From Lentibacillus jeotgali (GTDB lineage: Bacteria > Bacillota > Bacilli > Bacillales > Amphibacillaceae): a stretch of DNA of 64,000 bases. Positions 1 to 8,392 of this stretch are shown here, one piece after another. Made by a program: the position numbers and the translations under genes. Position 1 is the first letter of the stretch. The number at the start of each line of letters is the position of its first letter. The stretch is taken from assembly GCF_000224785.1 (NCBI RefSeq), contig NZ_AGAV01000018.1:1-64000 (forward strand), written 5' to 3'. The notes under the pieces were generated by a model. The model had not been told where the DNA came from. It searched no databases and saw only the letters and a program-made list of their open reading frames with translations.

Positions 1-145
1 GCGAGAAGGCCTCAAACTTGTGCGGGAGCGGCTCTAACTCGTGCGGGAAGACTTCGAACTTGAGCGGCAGCCGCCTCAACTCGTGTGAGAAGCCCTCAAA
101 CTTGTGCGACAGCACCCTGAATTCGTGCAGCGGCTCCTGTGGCTA
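1..145. repeat. degenerate 21-bp tandem repeat
   Basis: About six units of 21 bp, each containing a variant of AACTyGTGCGrGAAG, run from the window edge to about 145. Read on the minus strand they encode a seven-residue repeat of the form F/L-S/P-H-E/K-F/L-E/R-x, which I associate with repetitive hypothetical proteins of Bacillaceae. A TAG lies in frame just upstream on that strand and no start codon with a ribosome site is visible, so this is either the broken end of such a gene or a non-coding remnant. The element may continue beyond the window. Confidence 0.6.
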
Positions 146-207
146 CACTTTCACTATCGCTCACGGCAGCACAGCACGGGGATTAACATGCAGCCACCGC
201 CAAGATT

Positions 208-810
208 TTAATCTAAATTGGGAATATTTTTCATTATGTCAGCCATCGTGAAAGATATACACGGGATGCCGGGGGAGGTTACATGCTCGTCTTCCTGGAA
301 AACATCAATAAGAGTGTACTGCGCATCGTGCAGAGAATATTGCTCTAAAATACCTGTCTTAGGTTCTACAATCCAATATTCGGGAATCCGGAAGTTGGCA
401 TACATATTTAGCTTATCAATTTTATCCCGTTTTAATGTAGACGGGGAAAGGATCTCAACTACAAGGTCTGGAGGCCCTATGACACCACGATTACGTAAAA
501 TATTCAAACGCTTGCGGTGGATCAGTACAAGATCCGGCTGTCTTACTTCATTATCAGCCAATATGACATCAATAGGAGCATCTAATATAATATAGTCCGA
601 TTCACAGCTTTCAGTAATTCTTTTTTGCATTTGAGCGCTAATCAATTGATGCGTAACAGATGGCGCTGGACTCATCAATTCTAATTGGCCGTCCACTAGT
701 TCATAGCGGTTTCCGTCATCAATTGACGCATAGTCATCATAGGTGAGGTTGTCTTCTTTTATGAGTTCAGTATAGGCGTGCTTATTTTTATTATCCTCTT
801 TATCACTCAT
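208..810 (-). CDS. Uma2 family endonuclease (DUF820, PD-(D/E)XK fold)
   Basis: Protein of 200 residues matching the Uma2/DUF820 family of predicted restriction-like nucleases. Visible family motifs are NRYELVDGQLELMSPAP near the N-terminus, an acidic position in VRQPDLVLI (about residue 90), and DLVVEILSPST (about residue 115), which carries the E-x-hydrophobic part of the PD-(D/E)XK active site, followed by IPEYWIVEP. The start is the second in-frame ATG because GGGAGGT lies inside the longer reading frame, seven bases before it. It stands alone. The biological role of Uma2 proteins is unknown; many occur in multiple copies in mobile-rich genomes. Confidence 0.85.
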   Translation of the reverse strand: MSDKEDNKNKHAYTELIKEDNLTYDDYASIDDGNRYELVDGQLELMSPAPSVTHQLISAQMQKRITESCESDYIILDAPIDVILADNEVRQPDLVLIHRKRLNILRNRGVIGPPDLVVEILSPSTLKRDKIDKLNMYANFRIPEYWIVEPKTGILEQYSLHDAQYTLIDVFQEDEHVTSPGIPCISFTMADIMKNIPNLD

Positions 811-926
811 CAAAATACCTCCCATTTAGTCGTTTATGATAGTATACCATAAGATCCCTCGGCTATTGCCGAGGGATCTATTCTAAACTCTATACCACCA
901 TGCGTTCGTCAAAGTTTCGAAATTAA

Positions 927-2006
927 TTAATAAAACCGCTTATACCCATCAAAATGCTTGCTCCAATACGGATTGCTCACATTGGAGATTTGAACGCCAT
1001 CGGATCCGGCGTGGATGAAGTCACCGCCGCCGAGATAGATTCCCATGTGTGAGATGCCACTCTTATAAGTATTCTCGAAGAATACGAGATCGCCGACTTG
1101 CGGGTTGTTCACGTATTGAGCGCGGTTGTAATAGCCAGCGCTTGACCGGCGCGGGATGTCTTTGCCGGCTTTATTGAATGTGTATTTGATAAAGCCGCTG
1201 CAGTCGAATCCGCTCGGTGATGCACCGCCCCATGCGTAAGGGGTTCCTTCAAGGCTCGTAGCCGTGCTGATCAACTTATCGACATTGTAGTCAGTATCAA
1301 CGCTGCTTGAGCTGTCACTACTGCTCGAACCTGAAGAACTCGAACCAGATGAACCCGATCCGGATGTCGCCTTAGAGCCGATATTCAGCTTCTGACCGAC
1401 CAGAATCAAATTGGATGACAGGTTGTTCCAATTTCTCAGCTGGCTGACGGATACGCCGTAACGGCTTCCGATCCCTGATAACGTATCACCGGATTGAACG
1501 GTATAAACTTCTGATGAGCCAGTGCTGCCACTCGAACCGGAGTTGCTGCTTCCCGAACTGCTCGATCCGCTATTACTTGAGCCATTTCTCGACACAACAA
1601 ATTGATCGCCTGGATAAATCAAGTGGGAATTAAGATTGTTCCAGTCCATTATATTAGATACGGAAATATTATGTCGTGCTGCGATTCCGCTTAACGTGTC
1701 ACCGCTTTTGACGGTGTATGTAGATCCCTGGCTGCCCGAGCTCGAATTGCTACCGCTGGAAGATGAATTGGATGAGTTGCTGGAATTGGACGTTTCGATT
1801 ACTTGATTCGGATAGATGATGTCACCTGATAGATTATTGATAGATTTCAATTGTGCTACACTTGTGTCATAATTCTGTGCAATCTCCCACAATGAATCGC
1901 CGCTCTTCACCTTATACGAAGCTGCTTCGACGTCATCTGCGGCGAAGATTGCCGAGGCGATAAAAGCACTTGCAGTAACCGACATGAAAATTTTCTTATT
2001 CGCCAA
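927..2006 (-). CDS. cell-wall hydrolase: three LysM repeats plus NlpC/P60 endopeptidase
   Basis: Secreted DL-endopeptidase of the LytE/LytF/CwlS type, expected to cut the gamma-D-Glu-meso-DAP bond of peptidoglycan. Order: signal peptide (1-28, ending near VEAA), LysM at about 30-73, 96-139 and 166-209 (each starting YxVxSGDxLxxI), separated by Ser/Gly/Asn-rich linkers, then NlpC/P60 at 245-359. Catalytic Cys is in SGFDCSGF and the His in GISHMGIYLG, with a further His at FIHAGS. The start is TTG, preceded by AAGGAGG nine bases upstream. A monocistronic unit, probably under WalRK control judging from the motif upstream. Length and domain order fit the family; which paralogue it is cannot be told. 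Confidence 0.92.
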   Translation of the reverse strand: MANKKIFMSVTASAFIASAIFAADDVEAASYKVKSGDSLWEIAQNYDTSVAQLKSINNLSGDIIYPNQVIETSNSSNSSNSSSSGSNSSSGSQGSTYTVKSGDTLSGIAARHNISVSNIMDWNNLNSHLIYPGDQFVVSRNGSSNSGSSSSGSSNSGSSGSTGSSEVYTVQSGDTLSGIGSRYGVSVSQLRNWNNLSSNLILVGQKLNIGSKATSGSGSSGSSSSGSSSSDSSSSVDTDYNVDKLISTATSLEGTPYAWGGASPSGFDCSGFIKYTFNKAGKDIPRRSSAGYYNRAQYVNNPQVGDLVFFENTYKSGISHMGIYLGGGDFIHAGSDGVQISNVSNPYWSKHFDGYKRFY

Positions 2007-2048
2007 TGAAAGGGTCCTCCTTCATAATCGTGTTGAAATATGTGTCAT

Positions 2049-2054
2049 ATTATA
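2049..2054 (-). promoter_or_regulatory. -10 box of the wall hydrolase promoter
   Basis: TATAAT on the minus strand, about 43 bases before the TTG start. The -35 position 17 bases upstream is TATTAA-like and weak, which is compatible with an activator-dependent promoter. Confidence 0.5.
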
Positions 2055-2114
2055 CATGGGTATTGTAAAATTTAATAGATTCCTGACACATTTGTAATCA
2101 ACTTGTGGGCAACA

Positions 2115-2131
2115 TGTAATCTTCTTGTAAT
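2115..2131 (+). promoter_or_regulatory. WalR-like binding site TGTAAT-N5-TGTAAT
   Basis: An exact match to the published WalR (YycF) direct repeat TGTWAH-N5-TGTWAH. It lies roughly 65-80 bp upstream of the -10 box of the NlpC/P60 hydrolase, a class of gene WalR controls in Bacillus. It reads on the opposite strand to the gene. A half site (TGTAAT at 2093-2098) lies closer. Confidence 0.5.
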
Positions 2132-2283
2132 ATTGTGCAGTGAAGGCAGGAACTGGTTGGATCATATCATTTCAACGCAGACAATTGAACCCGGGCGATT
2201 ATGATCGCTAGAAACAAACTTGGGCAGGAAAACGAAAACATGAGCACAAATCCCCAAACATATCCCCAATCGCTCAAACATGG

Positions 2284-2307
2284 CCCCGACTCCCTCCCAA
2301 TCCCCCC
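2284..2307 (-). other. G-quadruplex-type motif
   Basis: On the minus strand four runs of three to six G are separated by loops of 3, 1 and 4 bases. It sits in a stretch (about 2240-2350) where the plus strand has very few G. No gene is supported in 2132-2470 otherwise; the short frames here look like shadows. Confidence 0.45.
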
Positions 2308-2470
2308 AAAAACCACACCACAAACATGTCCGCTCGCCCTCACCTCCATAGTCCAAAAAAACTATCACGATTTACCAAGATATATGTTATAATTTCGTTT
2401 ATGATGCCGAAATCATATAATAGACTATCAAACGACAATCGTATAGAACGAAACAGGAGGTAAGCAATCA

Positions 2471-2866
2471 ATGGAGGAAACGATAACGCTCAAAGAGATC
2501 TTTGAGGTCATCAAGAAGCGGCTTCTGCTCATCATCAGTCTGGTTGTGGGCGCGGCTGCTATTGCAGCTGTGGTCAGTTATTTCATGCTGACGCCGCAAT
2601 ATGAGTCCAGTTCCATGTTTGTGGTCAACCAGAAGGAGCAGAATCAATCGTCGGAAGTCACGCGAAATGATATTCAAACAAACGTTCAATTGATAAATAC
2701 TTATAATGTGATTATCAAAAGCCCGGCGATTCTGGAACAGGTCATCGACGAGCTCGGTCTGAATTATTCCGTCGGGCAGCTGGAAAGCAACCTTAACGTA
2801 TCAAGTGCCGAGAACTCGCAGGTCGTGACCGTGACAGCAACCAATCCGGATCCGGCTCTTGGCTGA
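2471..2866 (+). pseudogene. truncated Wzz/YveK-type polysaccharide co-polymerase
   Basis: N-terminal half of a capsular/exopolysaccharide chain-length protein (Wzz domain, YveK/CapA membrane adaptor of a bacterial tyrosine kinase). Residues 16-37 form the first membrane segment, followed by the family pattern FMLTPQYESSSMFVVNQ and NVQLINTYNVIIKSPAILEQV. Family members have about 230-250 residues and a second membrane segment; here the frame ends after 131 residues. The break is at about 2862, where the sequence passes into the last codons of a DnaD-like gene. RBS AGGAGG precedes the ATG. No kinase or other capsule gene follows, so it is presumably dead. Confidence 0.8.
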
Positions 2867-2912
2867 GTGGGAGGAGGTGGAGCGGTTGTTGGCGAAGTAT
2901 CGGAGCGGGTGA
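2865..2912 (+). pseudogene. 3' end fragment of a DnaD-domain replication gene
   Basis: Encodes EWEEVERLLAKYRSG followed by TGA. This closely matches the C-terminus of the intact DnaD-like protein on the minus strand at 18711-19823 (EECERLLAKY...RSG). It is joined directly to the broken Wzz gene, so the junction marks a deletion or insertion end point. Confidence 0.7.
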
Positions 2913-2930
2913 GAGGGGCCCTTCCGTAAG

Positions 2931-2965
2931 GGTGCCTGTCACTTCTGCTTTGTAATTAAATTAGA
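2931..2965 (+). repeat. interspersed REP-like element, copy 1
   Basis: GGTGCCTGTCACTTCTGC followed by a diverged tail. It lies 18 bases after the DnaD fragment. A small GC stem (GGCCC..GGGTGCC) precedes it. Confidence 0.7.
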
Positions 2966-3130
2966 TTTTTTTTGCAATTTTGAGTGGTTCTAATTAACTG
3001 GTACGAACATTCGAATCATGTTGCTATTCGCTGGTAACGATCTTTAATATTGATGTATGAAAAATATATAGAAAGCTGTCGACTTTAATTATGAGGAGTC
3101 GTTGAAGAGGGAGAGATTGTTATCACTTTC

Positions 3131-4525
3131 ATGATAGCTTTTGGCTTAGCGAGTATTATGCTCTGTGTGGGCATGATTATACGAACGAAGGTTTCTTTTA
3201 TTAGCAAAATGCTGGTACCCGCAAGTGTTGTTGCTGGCGTGTTGGGCTTGATTATCATGAATACGGGTCTGATTACAGCCGTCGACTCGCAAATGTACGT
3301 CGATATTGTGACCTTCTTATTTACGGTGACGTTTATTTCTATCGGATTGACAAGCAATCCTAAGTCCAAAACATCGGATTCTGTTGGAAAGAGTATAGCA
3401 AAAGGATCGATTGGATTAGGTTTTCTTTGGAATTTAATTTATGCCCTTACCCCAGCTGTTGGAGCGATTATCATTATTGGGATTGGCGGCTTCTTCGGAA
3501 TGGATCCGGTATATGGCTTATTAATTCCTTTTGCTTTTACCCAAGGCCCCGGGCAGTCAGCGACATTTGGAGGAATTATGGAACAGCAATATAGGATTGC
3601 CAATGCTGCGACAGTGGGTGTCACCTTTGCAGCGTTAGGATTCCTGCTGTGCTTTCTCGTTGGAGTCCCGTTAGCCAGGTATGGGATTAAACGAGGATTG
3701 GCGAAAAACATGGGTTCATCCAAAATTGAAGATTTTGTTGAACGAGGCTATTATGTGAAAAGCGAAAAAAGAGACACATTAGGAAACGAAACGATGTTCA
3801 GCGGCAACATTGATACGATGACTTTCCATTTTGCAATTATCGGCCTCTGTTTTCTTTTGGCTTTGGGAATGTCCGAAATTGTTTCATACATTCCCGCGAT
3901 TGGTTCCACATTCAGCGGTATGCTGTTTATATATGGAATGCTGGCAGGCTACCTTGTTAAGTTCATTATGAAAAAATGGCGTATCGAAAATATGTTGGAT
4001 AATACGTTTCAGTCTAAAATAACCGGCTGGTCAACGGATTATTTGATTGTTGCTTCCTTTATGGCTGTTCCATTCAGTGTTATTGGAAACTGGATGATTC
4101 CAATTATCACCGTGGCTGTGGTGGTTATGTTAATAAGTGTTATGATCTGCATCTACTTTGGCCAGCGAATGGGCGGCGAAAATGATTTTGAAAGAACAAT
4201 CGGCTTATACGGGACAGTCACAGGAACCGTCCCAAGCGGTATTGCGCTTGTGAGGATTATTGATCCTTCTTTAAGAACCTCAACAGCAGTTGAATTAGGA
4301 TTGATGAACTTGCCAATGGTAGCTTCTTTTGTAACTGTTTCGACGATAATGGCGATAGCGTCCGGTGCATTGTCGATGAGTCTGGGTATTCTTTTGCTAT
4401 TGGCACCCATTCCAATTTATTTAATCGTATTAAAGGTAATCAAAGTATGGGGCACGAAAACATATGACTTTAAATCGGAGTCTGGATCCAAAGTAGAGAG
4501 ACTGAAAAGAGCTACTGCAGAATAG
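3131..4525 (+). CDS. GltS-like sodium:glutamate symporter family protein (ESS)
   Basis: Polytopic membrane protein of 464 residues with about eleven to twelve hydrophobic segments. The segment FTQGPGQSATFGGIME (about 135-150) resembles the conserved pore-loop region of the ESS family (GltS), and a second such region, GLYGTVTGTVPSGIALVR, occurs at about 357-374, as expected for a two-fold pseudo-symmetric carrier. The substrate is not certain; the next gene is a hydrolase, so an amino acid or small acid released from an N-acyl compound is plausible. The best-placed Shine-Dalgarno-like sequence (GAGGGAG) is unusually far, 17 bases, from the ATG. No closer standard start is in frame. Confidence 0.75.
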   Translation: MIAFGLASIMLCVGMIIRTKVSFISKMLVPASVVAGVLGLIIMNTGLITAVDSQMYVDIVTFLFTVTFISIGLTSNPKSKTSDSVGKSIAKGSIGLGFLWNLIYALTPAVGAIIIIGIGGFFGMDPVYGLLIPFAFTQGPGQSATFGGIMEQQYRIANAATVGVTFAALGFLLCFLVGVPLARYGIKRGLAKNMGSSKIEDFVERGYYVKSEKRDTLGNETMFSGNIDTMTFHFAIIGLCFLLALGMSEIVSYIPAIGSTFSGMLFIYGMLAGYLVKFIMKKWRIENMLDNTFQSKITGWSTDYLIVASFMAVPFSVIGNWMIPIITVAVVVMLISVMICIYFGQRMGGENDFERTIGLYGTVTGTVPSGIALVRIIDPSLRTSTAVELGLMNLPMVASFVTVSTIMAIASGALSMSLGILLLLAPIPIYLIVLKVIKVWGTKTYDFKSESGSKVERLKRATAE

Positions 4526-4540
4526 AGAGGGGAGTATTGA

Positions 4541-6163
4541 GTGTTGAAAAAATTGTATTACGGCGGCGATATTGTAACCATGGAGAAGGACATGGATGCG
4601 GCAGAAGCAGTGTTAATTGAAGACGGCGTGATTAAGGAAGTCGGTAGTTTAGACGCATTTCAGGCCTATATGAATGATACGGGTATTGAAAAAGTTGATT
4701 TAAAAGGGAATACCTTGATGCCGGGATTCGTTGATCCTCATGGTCATTTGTCAATGATGGGACCACTGGCAACAATGGCTGATTTAAAAGAATGTGAGAG
4801 CTTCGATGATATTCATTATACACTAACCTCCTACATGCAAAATAAAGAAATTGGCAAGGGAGACTTAGTTGTCGGCTTTGGCTATGATCATAATTTCCTG
4901 AAAGAGGAGCAACATCCGTTAAAACACGTATTAAATGAAGTATCATCAGAAAATCCGATTCTAATTTTCCATGCATCCGGTCACATAGGGTGTGCGAACG
5001 ATGCAGCATTAAATTTTGCAGGGATTGACGAAAATACACCTGACAAAGAAGGCGGCCACATTGGCAGAATGGAAGACACGATGGAGCCCAATGGGTATTT
5101 GGAAGAAGGAATCCTGATGTCCTTGATGAACAGTATCTTTGCAGATATTGATATGGATTATGTCCAGTTAGCCAATCTTGGCCAGGAGATTTATATTAAA
5201 AATGGAATTACGACTGTACAGGATGGTGCGACCTCAAGCGAAACCATCGAGCTCTTTAAAGCGTTGTCGGAAAAGGATAATTTGAAGGTAGATGTTGTTG
5301 CGTATCCATTAGTGGCTGAAAACCCAAATGACATGAAAAATAATGAGCAATACGCTAAGAACTATCATAATCGCTTTAAAATCGGCGGATACAAAATGTT
5401 CTTGGATGGCTCTCCTCAAGGCAAGACAGCATGGATGACAGAACCATATGAAGGGGAAGAAAGCTATCGCGGTTACCCGTGGTACGAGGACGAACAAGTA
5501 AAGCAGTATGTGACGAAAGCCATTAATGACGATGTGCAGCTGCTTACCCACTGTAATGGTGATGCGGCGTCTGATCAGCTGTTAAAAAACTACGAAGCTG
5601 CACTGCAGGAATCGGATAATCCGAACAAAGACAAATTGCGTCCGGTAATGATTCACTGTCAAACTGTCCGTTATGATCAGCTGGACAAGATGGCCGAACT
5701 AGCGATGATACCTTCTATATTCATCCCTCACACATATTTCTGGGGCGATGTACATCTGAAAAATTTGGGGCAAGAGCGCGGAAATCGAATAAGCCCTGCA
5801 AAATCCGCCTTTGACAGGGGACTTATGGTAAACTTCCACCAGGATCCACCAGTCGTAAAACCGGACATGCTTCATACAATATGGTGCGCAGTCAATCGAA
5901 TCACCCGAAAAGGCGTTAACATTGGACCTGAAGAACGCGTCACTGTTTATGACGCCTTGAAAGCTGTAACGATCAATGCAGCTTATTCCTACTTTGAGGA
6001 AGATCAAAAGGGAAGCATAAAAGCAGGAAAACTTGCTGACTTTGTGATATTGGACCAAAATCCGCTTGAAGTGGAAAAACTGGATATAAAGGATATACAA
6101 GTTTTAAATACTATCAAAGAAGGCAGAACGATTTATAGTAGGGATAAGGTTCTTGCTGAATGA
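4541..6163 (+). CDS. metal-dependent amidohydrolase (YtcJ-like, amidohydrolase 3)
   Basis: 540 residues of the COG1574 group. The N-terminal beta domain begins LYYGGDIVTME; the HxH metal motif is DPHGHLSMMG (about 66-75); further ligands fit FHASGHIGC, the Lys of GGYKMFLDGSPQG, and the His of LLTHCNGDA and PVMIHCQT. The C-terminus KAGKLADFVILDQNP is typical of the superfamily. GTG start with GAGAGGGGAG upstream, 15 bases after the carrier stop, so both are one operon. It probably hydrolyses an amide, imide or similar bond in a compound imported by the carrier; the substrate cannot be read from sequence. Confidence 0.85.
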   Translation: MLKKLYYGGDIVTMEKDMDAAEAVLIEDGVIKEVGSLDAFQAYMNDTGIEKVDLKGNTLMPGFVDPHGHLSMMGPLATMADLKECESFDDIHYTLTSYMQNKEIGKGDLVVGFGYDHNFLKEEQHPLKHVLNEVSSENPILIFHASGHIGCANDAALNFAGIDENTPDKEGGHIGRMEDTMEPNGYLEEGILMSLMNSIFADIDMDYVQLANLGQEIYIKNGITTVQDGATSSETIELFKALSEKDNLKVDVVAYPLVAENPNDMKNNEQYAKNYHNRFKIGGYKMFLDGSPQGKTAWMTEPYEGEESYRGYPWYEDEQVKQYVTKAINDDVQLLTHCNGDAASDQLLKNYEAALQESDNPNKDKLRPVMIHCQTVRYDQLDKMAELAMIPSIFIPHTYFWGDVHLKNLGQERGNRISPAKSAFDRGLMVNFHQDPPVVKPDMLHTIWCAVNRITRKGVNIGPEERVTVYDALKAVTINAAYSYFEEDQKGSIKAGKLADFVILDQNPLEVEKLDIKDIQVLNTIKEGRTIYSRDKVLAE

Positions 6164-6374
6164 AGATCAACGGTTTAAGTCCGTCAAAATTTGCCTTACA
6201 TCGAACTGTATGAGAAGGGTTATCCGAGTATTGGCTGAATACTGTGTACTTCCAGAGTGACAAGTTCTGATGAATGGCGTTCAGGCAGATGCTCAGGTTT
6301 CAAGAAAACTGAGTGTGGTCTCCATACCTCTTAGCAGGCGTAAGGGTGCGTGTAAGTCGCTTCAGGCAACAGCT

Positions 6375-6422
6375 GATGAAAAGCTTATCAAACACTTTGA
6401 AAGGCTTTTCATCATTTTTTCC
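6375..6422 (+). terminator. intrinsic terminator of the carrier/amidohydrolase operon
   Basis: Arms GATGAAAAGC (6375) and GCTTTTCATC (6404) followed by ATTTTTTCC. It overlaps the stop codon of the convergent GntR fragment. Nothing else was recognised in 6164-6374. Confidence 0.8.
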
Positions 6423-7005
6423 TCGATAGTTTAATATTAAACGAATACATATCCGATCGATAGCAGGCACGTTCGTATTCGACAAAGTTGCCGTTCACAT
6501 CCCTCAGGTTCCTCTCGGCAACGAGCATACTGGTGTTTGCCGGAACCTCCAGCAGTTTGGTGTCCTCTTTGGCGATGCTCTCTGATCTGATATTCTGATC
6601 TGCTTCAATCGAAAGGACACCTAATTCCTGCTCAAGCAAGTCATATAATGATACTTTGTTTAAATCATATTCCATAATGTTTTCGCCGATCTCAGCTGGG
6701 TAATAGTTGTTTTCAACACCCATTGGTATGTTGTCGGCATATCGGACCCGTTTAATATGAACAGCTTCTTTCAGGCCAGTTATTATCTGCAGATGTACGG
6801 GCGATTGAAAACCTTCTGCTTTAACAAGCTTTGCACCCGGTTCCATTCCCATACCCTGGATGGTTTCGGATGTGCTGCTCAAGCTGCCCAGCCAGTCATT
6901 GATTGGTCTTAATGCGACAAATGTACCTCTGCCAGGCTTTAAACGTAGAGCAATATGTTCTTTTTTCGAAAAAACACTTTCCCAAAAAGGATTAAAAGGT
7001 TTTAT
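6412..7005 (-). pseudogene. GntR/HutC-family regulator lacking its DNA-binding head
   Basis: The UTRA ligand-binding domain is complete (about 150 residues, ending YRSDMYSFNIKLSRK) and is preceded by KPGRGTFVALRPINDWLGSLS, the linker after the winged helix. The winged helix itself is missing: the frame runs back only to a TGA at 7006, inside the stop region of the neighbouring excalibur gene, with no usable start or ribosome site. The intact relative at 59213-59935 shows what is lost, roughly 70 residues. Its fragment position suggests that it once controlled the convergent carrier/amidohydrolase operon. Confidence 0.75.
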
Positions 7006-7646
7006 TCACAGCCAACGCCATCCCCGTCTCTATCAAGGTGAGAGGCATAACCTGGATCTCCGGCATACACTGGTGCTGCACCGGCATTTCTTGCTTCAGT
7101 GCAATTCTCGTAATAAGTATTGCTGCTATTGCTACTTGTACTGGCCGAAGAAGTATTCGATGATCCAGTATTTGTAGAAGCGATAGTAGACTTCAAGTCC
7201 TCAACGTTAGCTTGTAATGAAGAATTTTTGTCTTGAAGTTCTTCAATTTTGCTCGTTTTTTCTTTTAATTCCGAATTCAAACTATCAATCTTATTTTTGG
7301 ATTCATTAAGTTCACTTTTGCTACTCTCTAGCTTATCTTCAACTTTTTTCTTATTAGAATTGAGTTCATCTAACTCATGCTTTAGAGAATCATTGTCTTC
7401 CTTAAGAGAATTAATCTCACTTGTTAGTTCTTCGTTCTTTTGTATTTCTTTATTAAGTTGTACAGTTGTGCTGTCATCAATAAACCCGGAACTAATTATC
7501 ATAAGAGCAACACCACCTATTAGAAGTGGATAAAATAGCTTTTTTGATAGTCTTCTTTCTTTAGTTTTGATTTTTCTGATAAGGTGATATGTAAGATAGA
7601 TTAAAGAAGCTATTAAAGCTAGAAAACCAATTAGAAATAGAGCCAT
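7002..7646 (-). CDS. membrane protein with coiled coil and C-terminal excalibur domain
   Basis: 214 residues. Two membrane segments (about 1-20 and 38-53), then a long Glu/Lys/Ser/Asn-rich coiled coil (about 62-155), a Ser/Thr/Asn linker, and an excalibur motif (CTEAR..GAAPVYAGDPGY..LDRDGDGVGCE), a short Ca-binding-like module with DxDxDGxxCE. The start chosen is ATG with AAAGGTGG eight bases upstream; a longer GTG frame would begin inside an interspersed repeat and is unlikely. Third gene of the minus-strand sortase locus. Probably a surface-exposed envelope protein; no specific function known. Confidence 0.75.
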   Translation of the reverse strand: MALFLIGFLALIASLIYLTYHLIRKIKTKERRLSKKLFYPLLIGGVALMIISSGFIDDSTTVQLNKEIQKNEELTSEINSLKEDNDSLKHELDELNSNKKKVEDKLESSKSELNESKNKIDSLNSELKEKTSKIEELQDKNSSLQANVEDLKSTIASTNTGSSNTSSASTSSNSSNTYYENCTEARNAGAAPVYAGDPGYASHLDRDGDGVGCE

Positions 7647-7673
7647 AACCAAAGCCACCTTTCTACTAGAATT

Positions 7674-7706
7674 GGCGCCTGTCACTTGTCTATTTTTGTC
7701 AAATTA
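7674..7706 (+). repeat. interspersed REP-like element, copy 2
   Basis: GGCGCCTGTCACTTGTC then TTTTTGTCAAATTA. It fills the gap between the sortase stop and the start of the excalibur membrane gene. Confidence 0.6.
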
Positions 7707-7709
7707 CAT

Positions 7710-8333
7710 TCATTCGACCAAAGTAGCCTGTACAATGTAACGATTGGGCGCATAACCGATATAATCAAATGGATAACATGTTGTAAGTGTCAAAGTAGGG
7801 TCTTCTTTTTCGACAATGACTGATCGATCCTCTGCGTCGGTTACCCATGTTTTTGTGATTTCATATTCATAGGTTTCACCGTTGTAATGGACTTCAAGTA
7901 TATCACCCTGACCAAGCTTATCTAACCCGGTGAACACGGTGTCACGATGCCCAGAAAGTACTGTATGGCCGGTTTTACGGTTAGGAACCGTCGTCCATTT
8001 ACTGACATACATACCAACACCTTGATCAAGTGTCTTTTCATCCGTTCCCCAATAAGTTGTAAAACGCTTGTCCATCTTCGGGATATCCAGCATTGCTACC
8101 TCTGTTCCTTTTTTATTATCGAAATTGAGGGTGAGTGGATTAACATCAGTATGACTGGAATCTGGATTATCTTCTTCTGCTTCCTCATCTTTTTTATCTA
8201 TATCAACAGTTGCCGCTTCTGTCTTCTCCGGTATTGTCTGTACTGACTGTGTCGCCTGAAAGTAACTCCAGCCATTATAAACAAAAGCGATGAAACCAAT
8301 CGCAAACAAAAGGATTGATAATTTACGAATCAT
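7710..8333 (-). CDS. class D sortase
   Basis: 207-residue membrane-anchored transpeptidase that joins proteins with an LPxTA-type signal to peptidoglycan. Residues 5-24 are the N-terminal anchor; an acidic linker (about 45-62) follows; the catalytic domain has LSGHRDTVF with the active His and LTLTTCYPFDYIG with the active Cys, and the Arg of PNRYIVQA. The TxTTCYP(F)xYxG form is that of class D sortases of bacilli. Its likely substrate, ending LPDTA, is encoded just upstream on the same strand, 60 bp away. Confidence 0.93.
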   Translation of the reverse strand: MIRKLSILLFAIGFIAFVYNGWSYFQATQSVQTIPEKTEAATVDIDKKDEEAEEDNPDSSHTDVNPLTLNFDNKKGTEVAMLDIPKMDKRFTTYWGTDEKTLDQGVGMYVSKWTTVPNRKTGHTVLSGHRDTVFTGLDKLGQGDILEVHYNGETYEYEITKTWVTDAEDRSVIVEKEDPTLTLTTCYPFDYIGYAPNRYIVQATLVE

Positions 8334-8358
8334 CGGTTTCCCCTCCCTAAAATCTGAG

Positions 8359-8386
8359 AAAGGCAGACGATTGGATCGCCTGCCCT
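8359..8386 (-). terminator. hairpin between sortase substrate gene and sortase gene
   Basis: On the minus strand GGCAGGCGAT..ATCGTCTGCC forms a near-perfect stem followed by TTTCTC. It is a weak terminator and may allow read-through, giving less sortase than substrate. Confidence 0.55.
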
Positions 8387-8392
8387 CAAAGA

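Noticed and set aside
1-145. Repeats as a possible CRISPR array
   Set aside because: The period is 21 bp with no spacers; units are contiguous and drift gradually.
2093-2109. Second WalR site
   Set aside because: The downstream half is TGTGGG, which breaks the consensus.
2162-2392. Short overlapping frames on both strands
   Set aside because: They come from a strand-biased C-rich tract, lack ribosome sites and match nothing.
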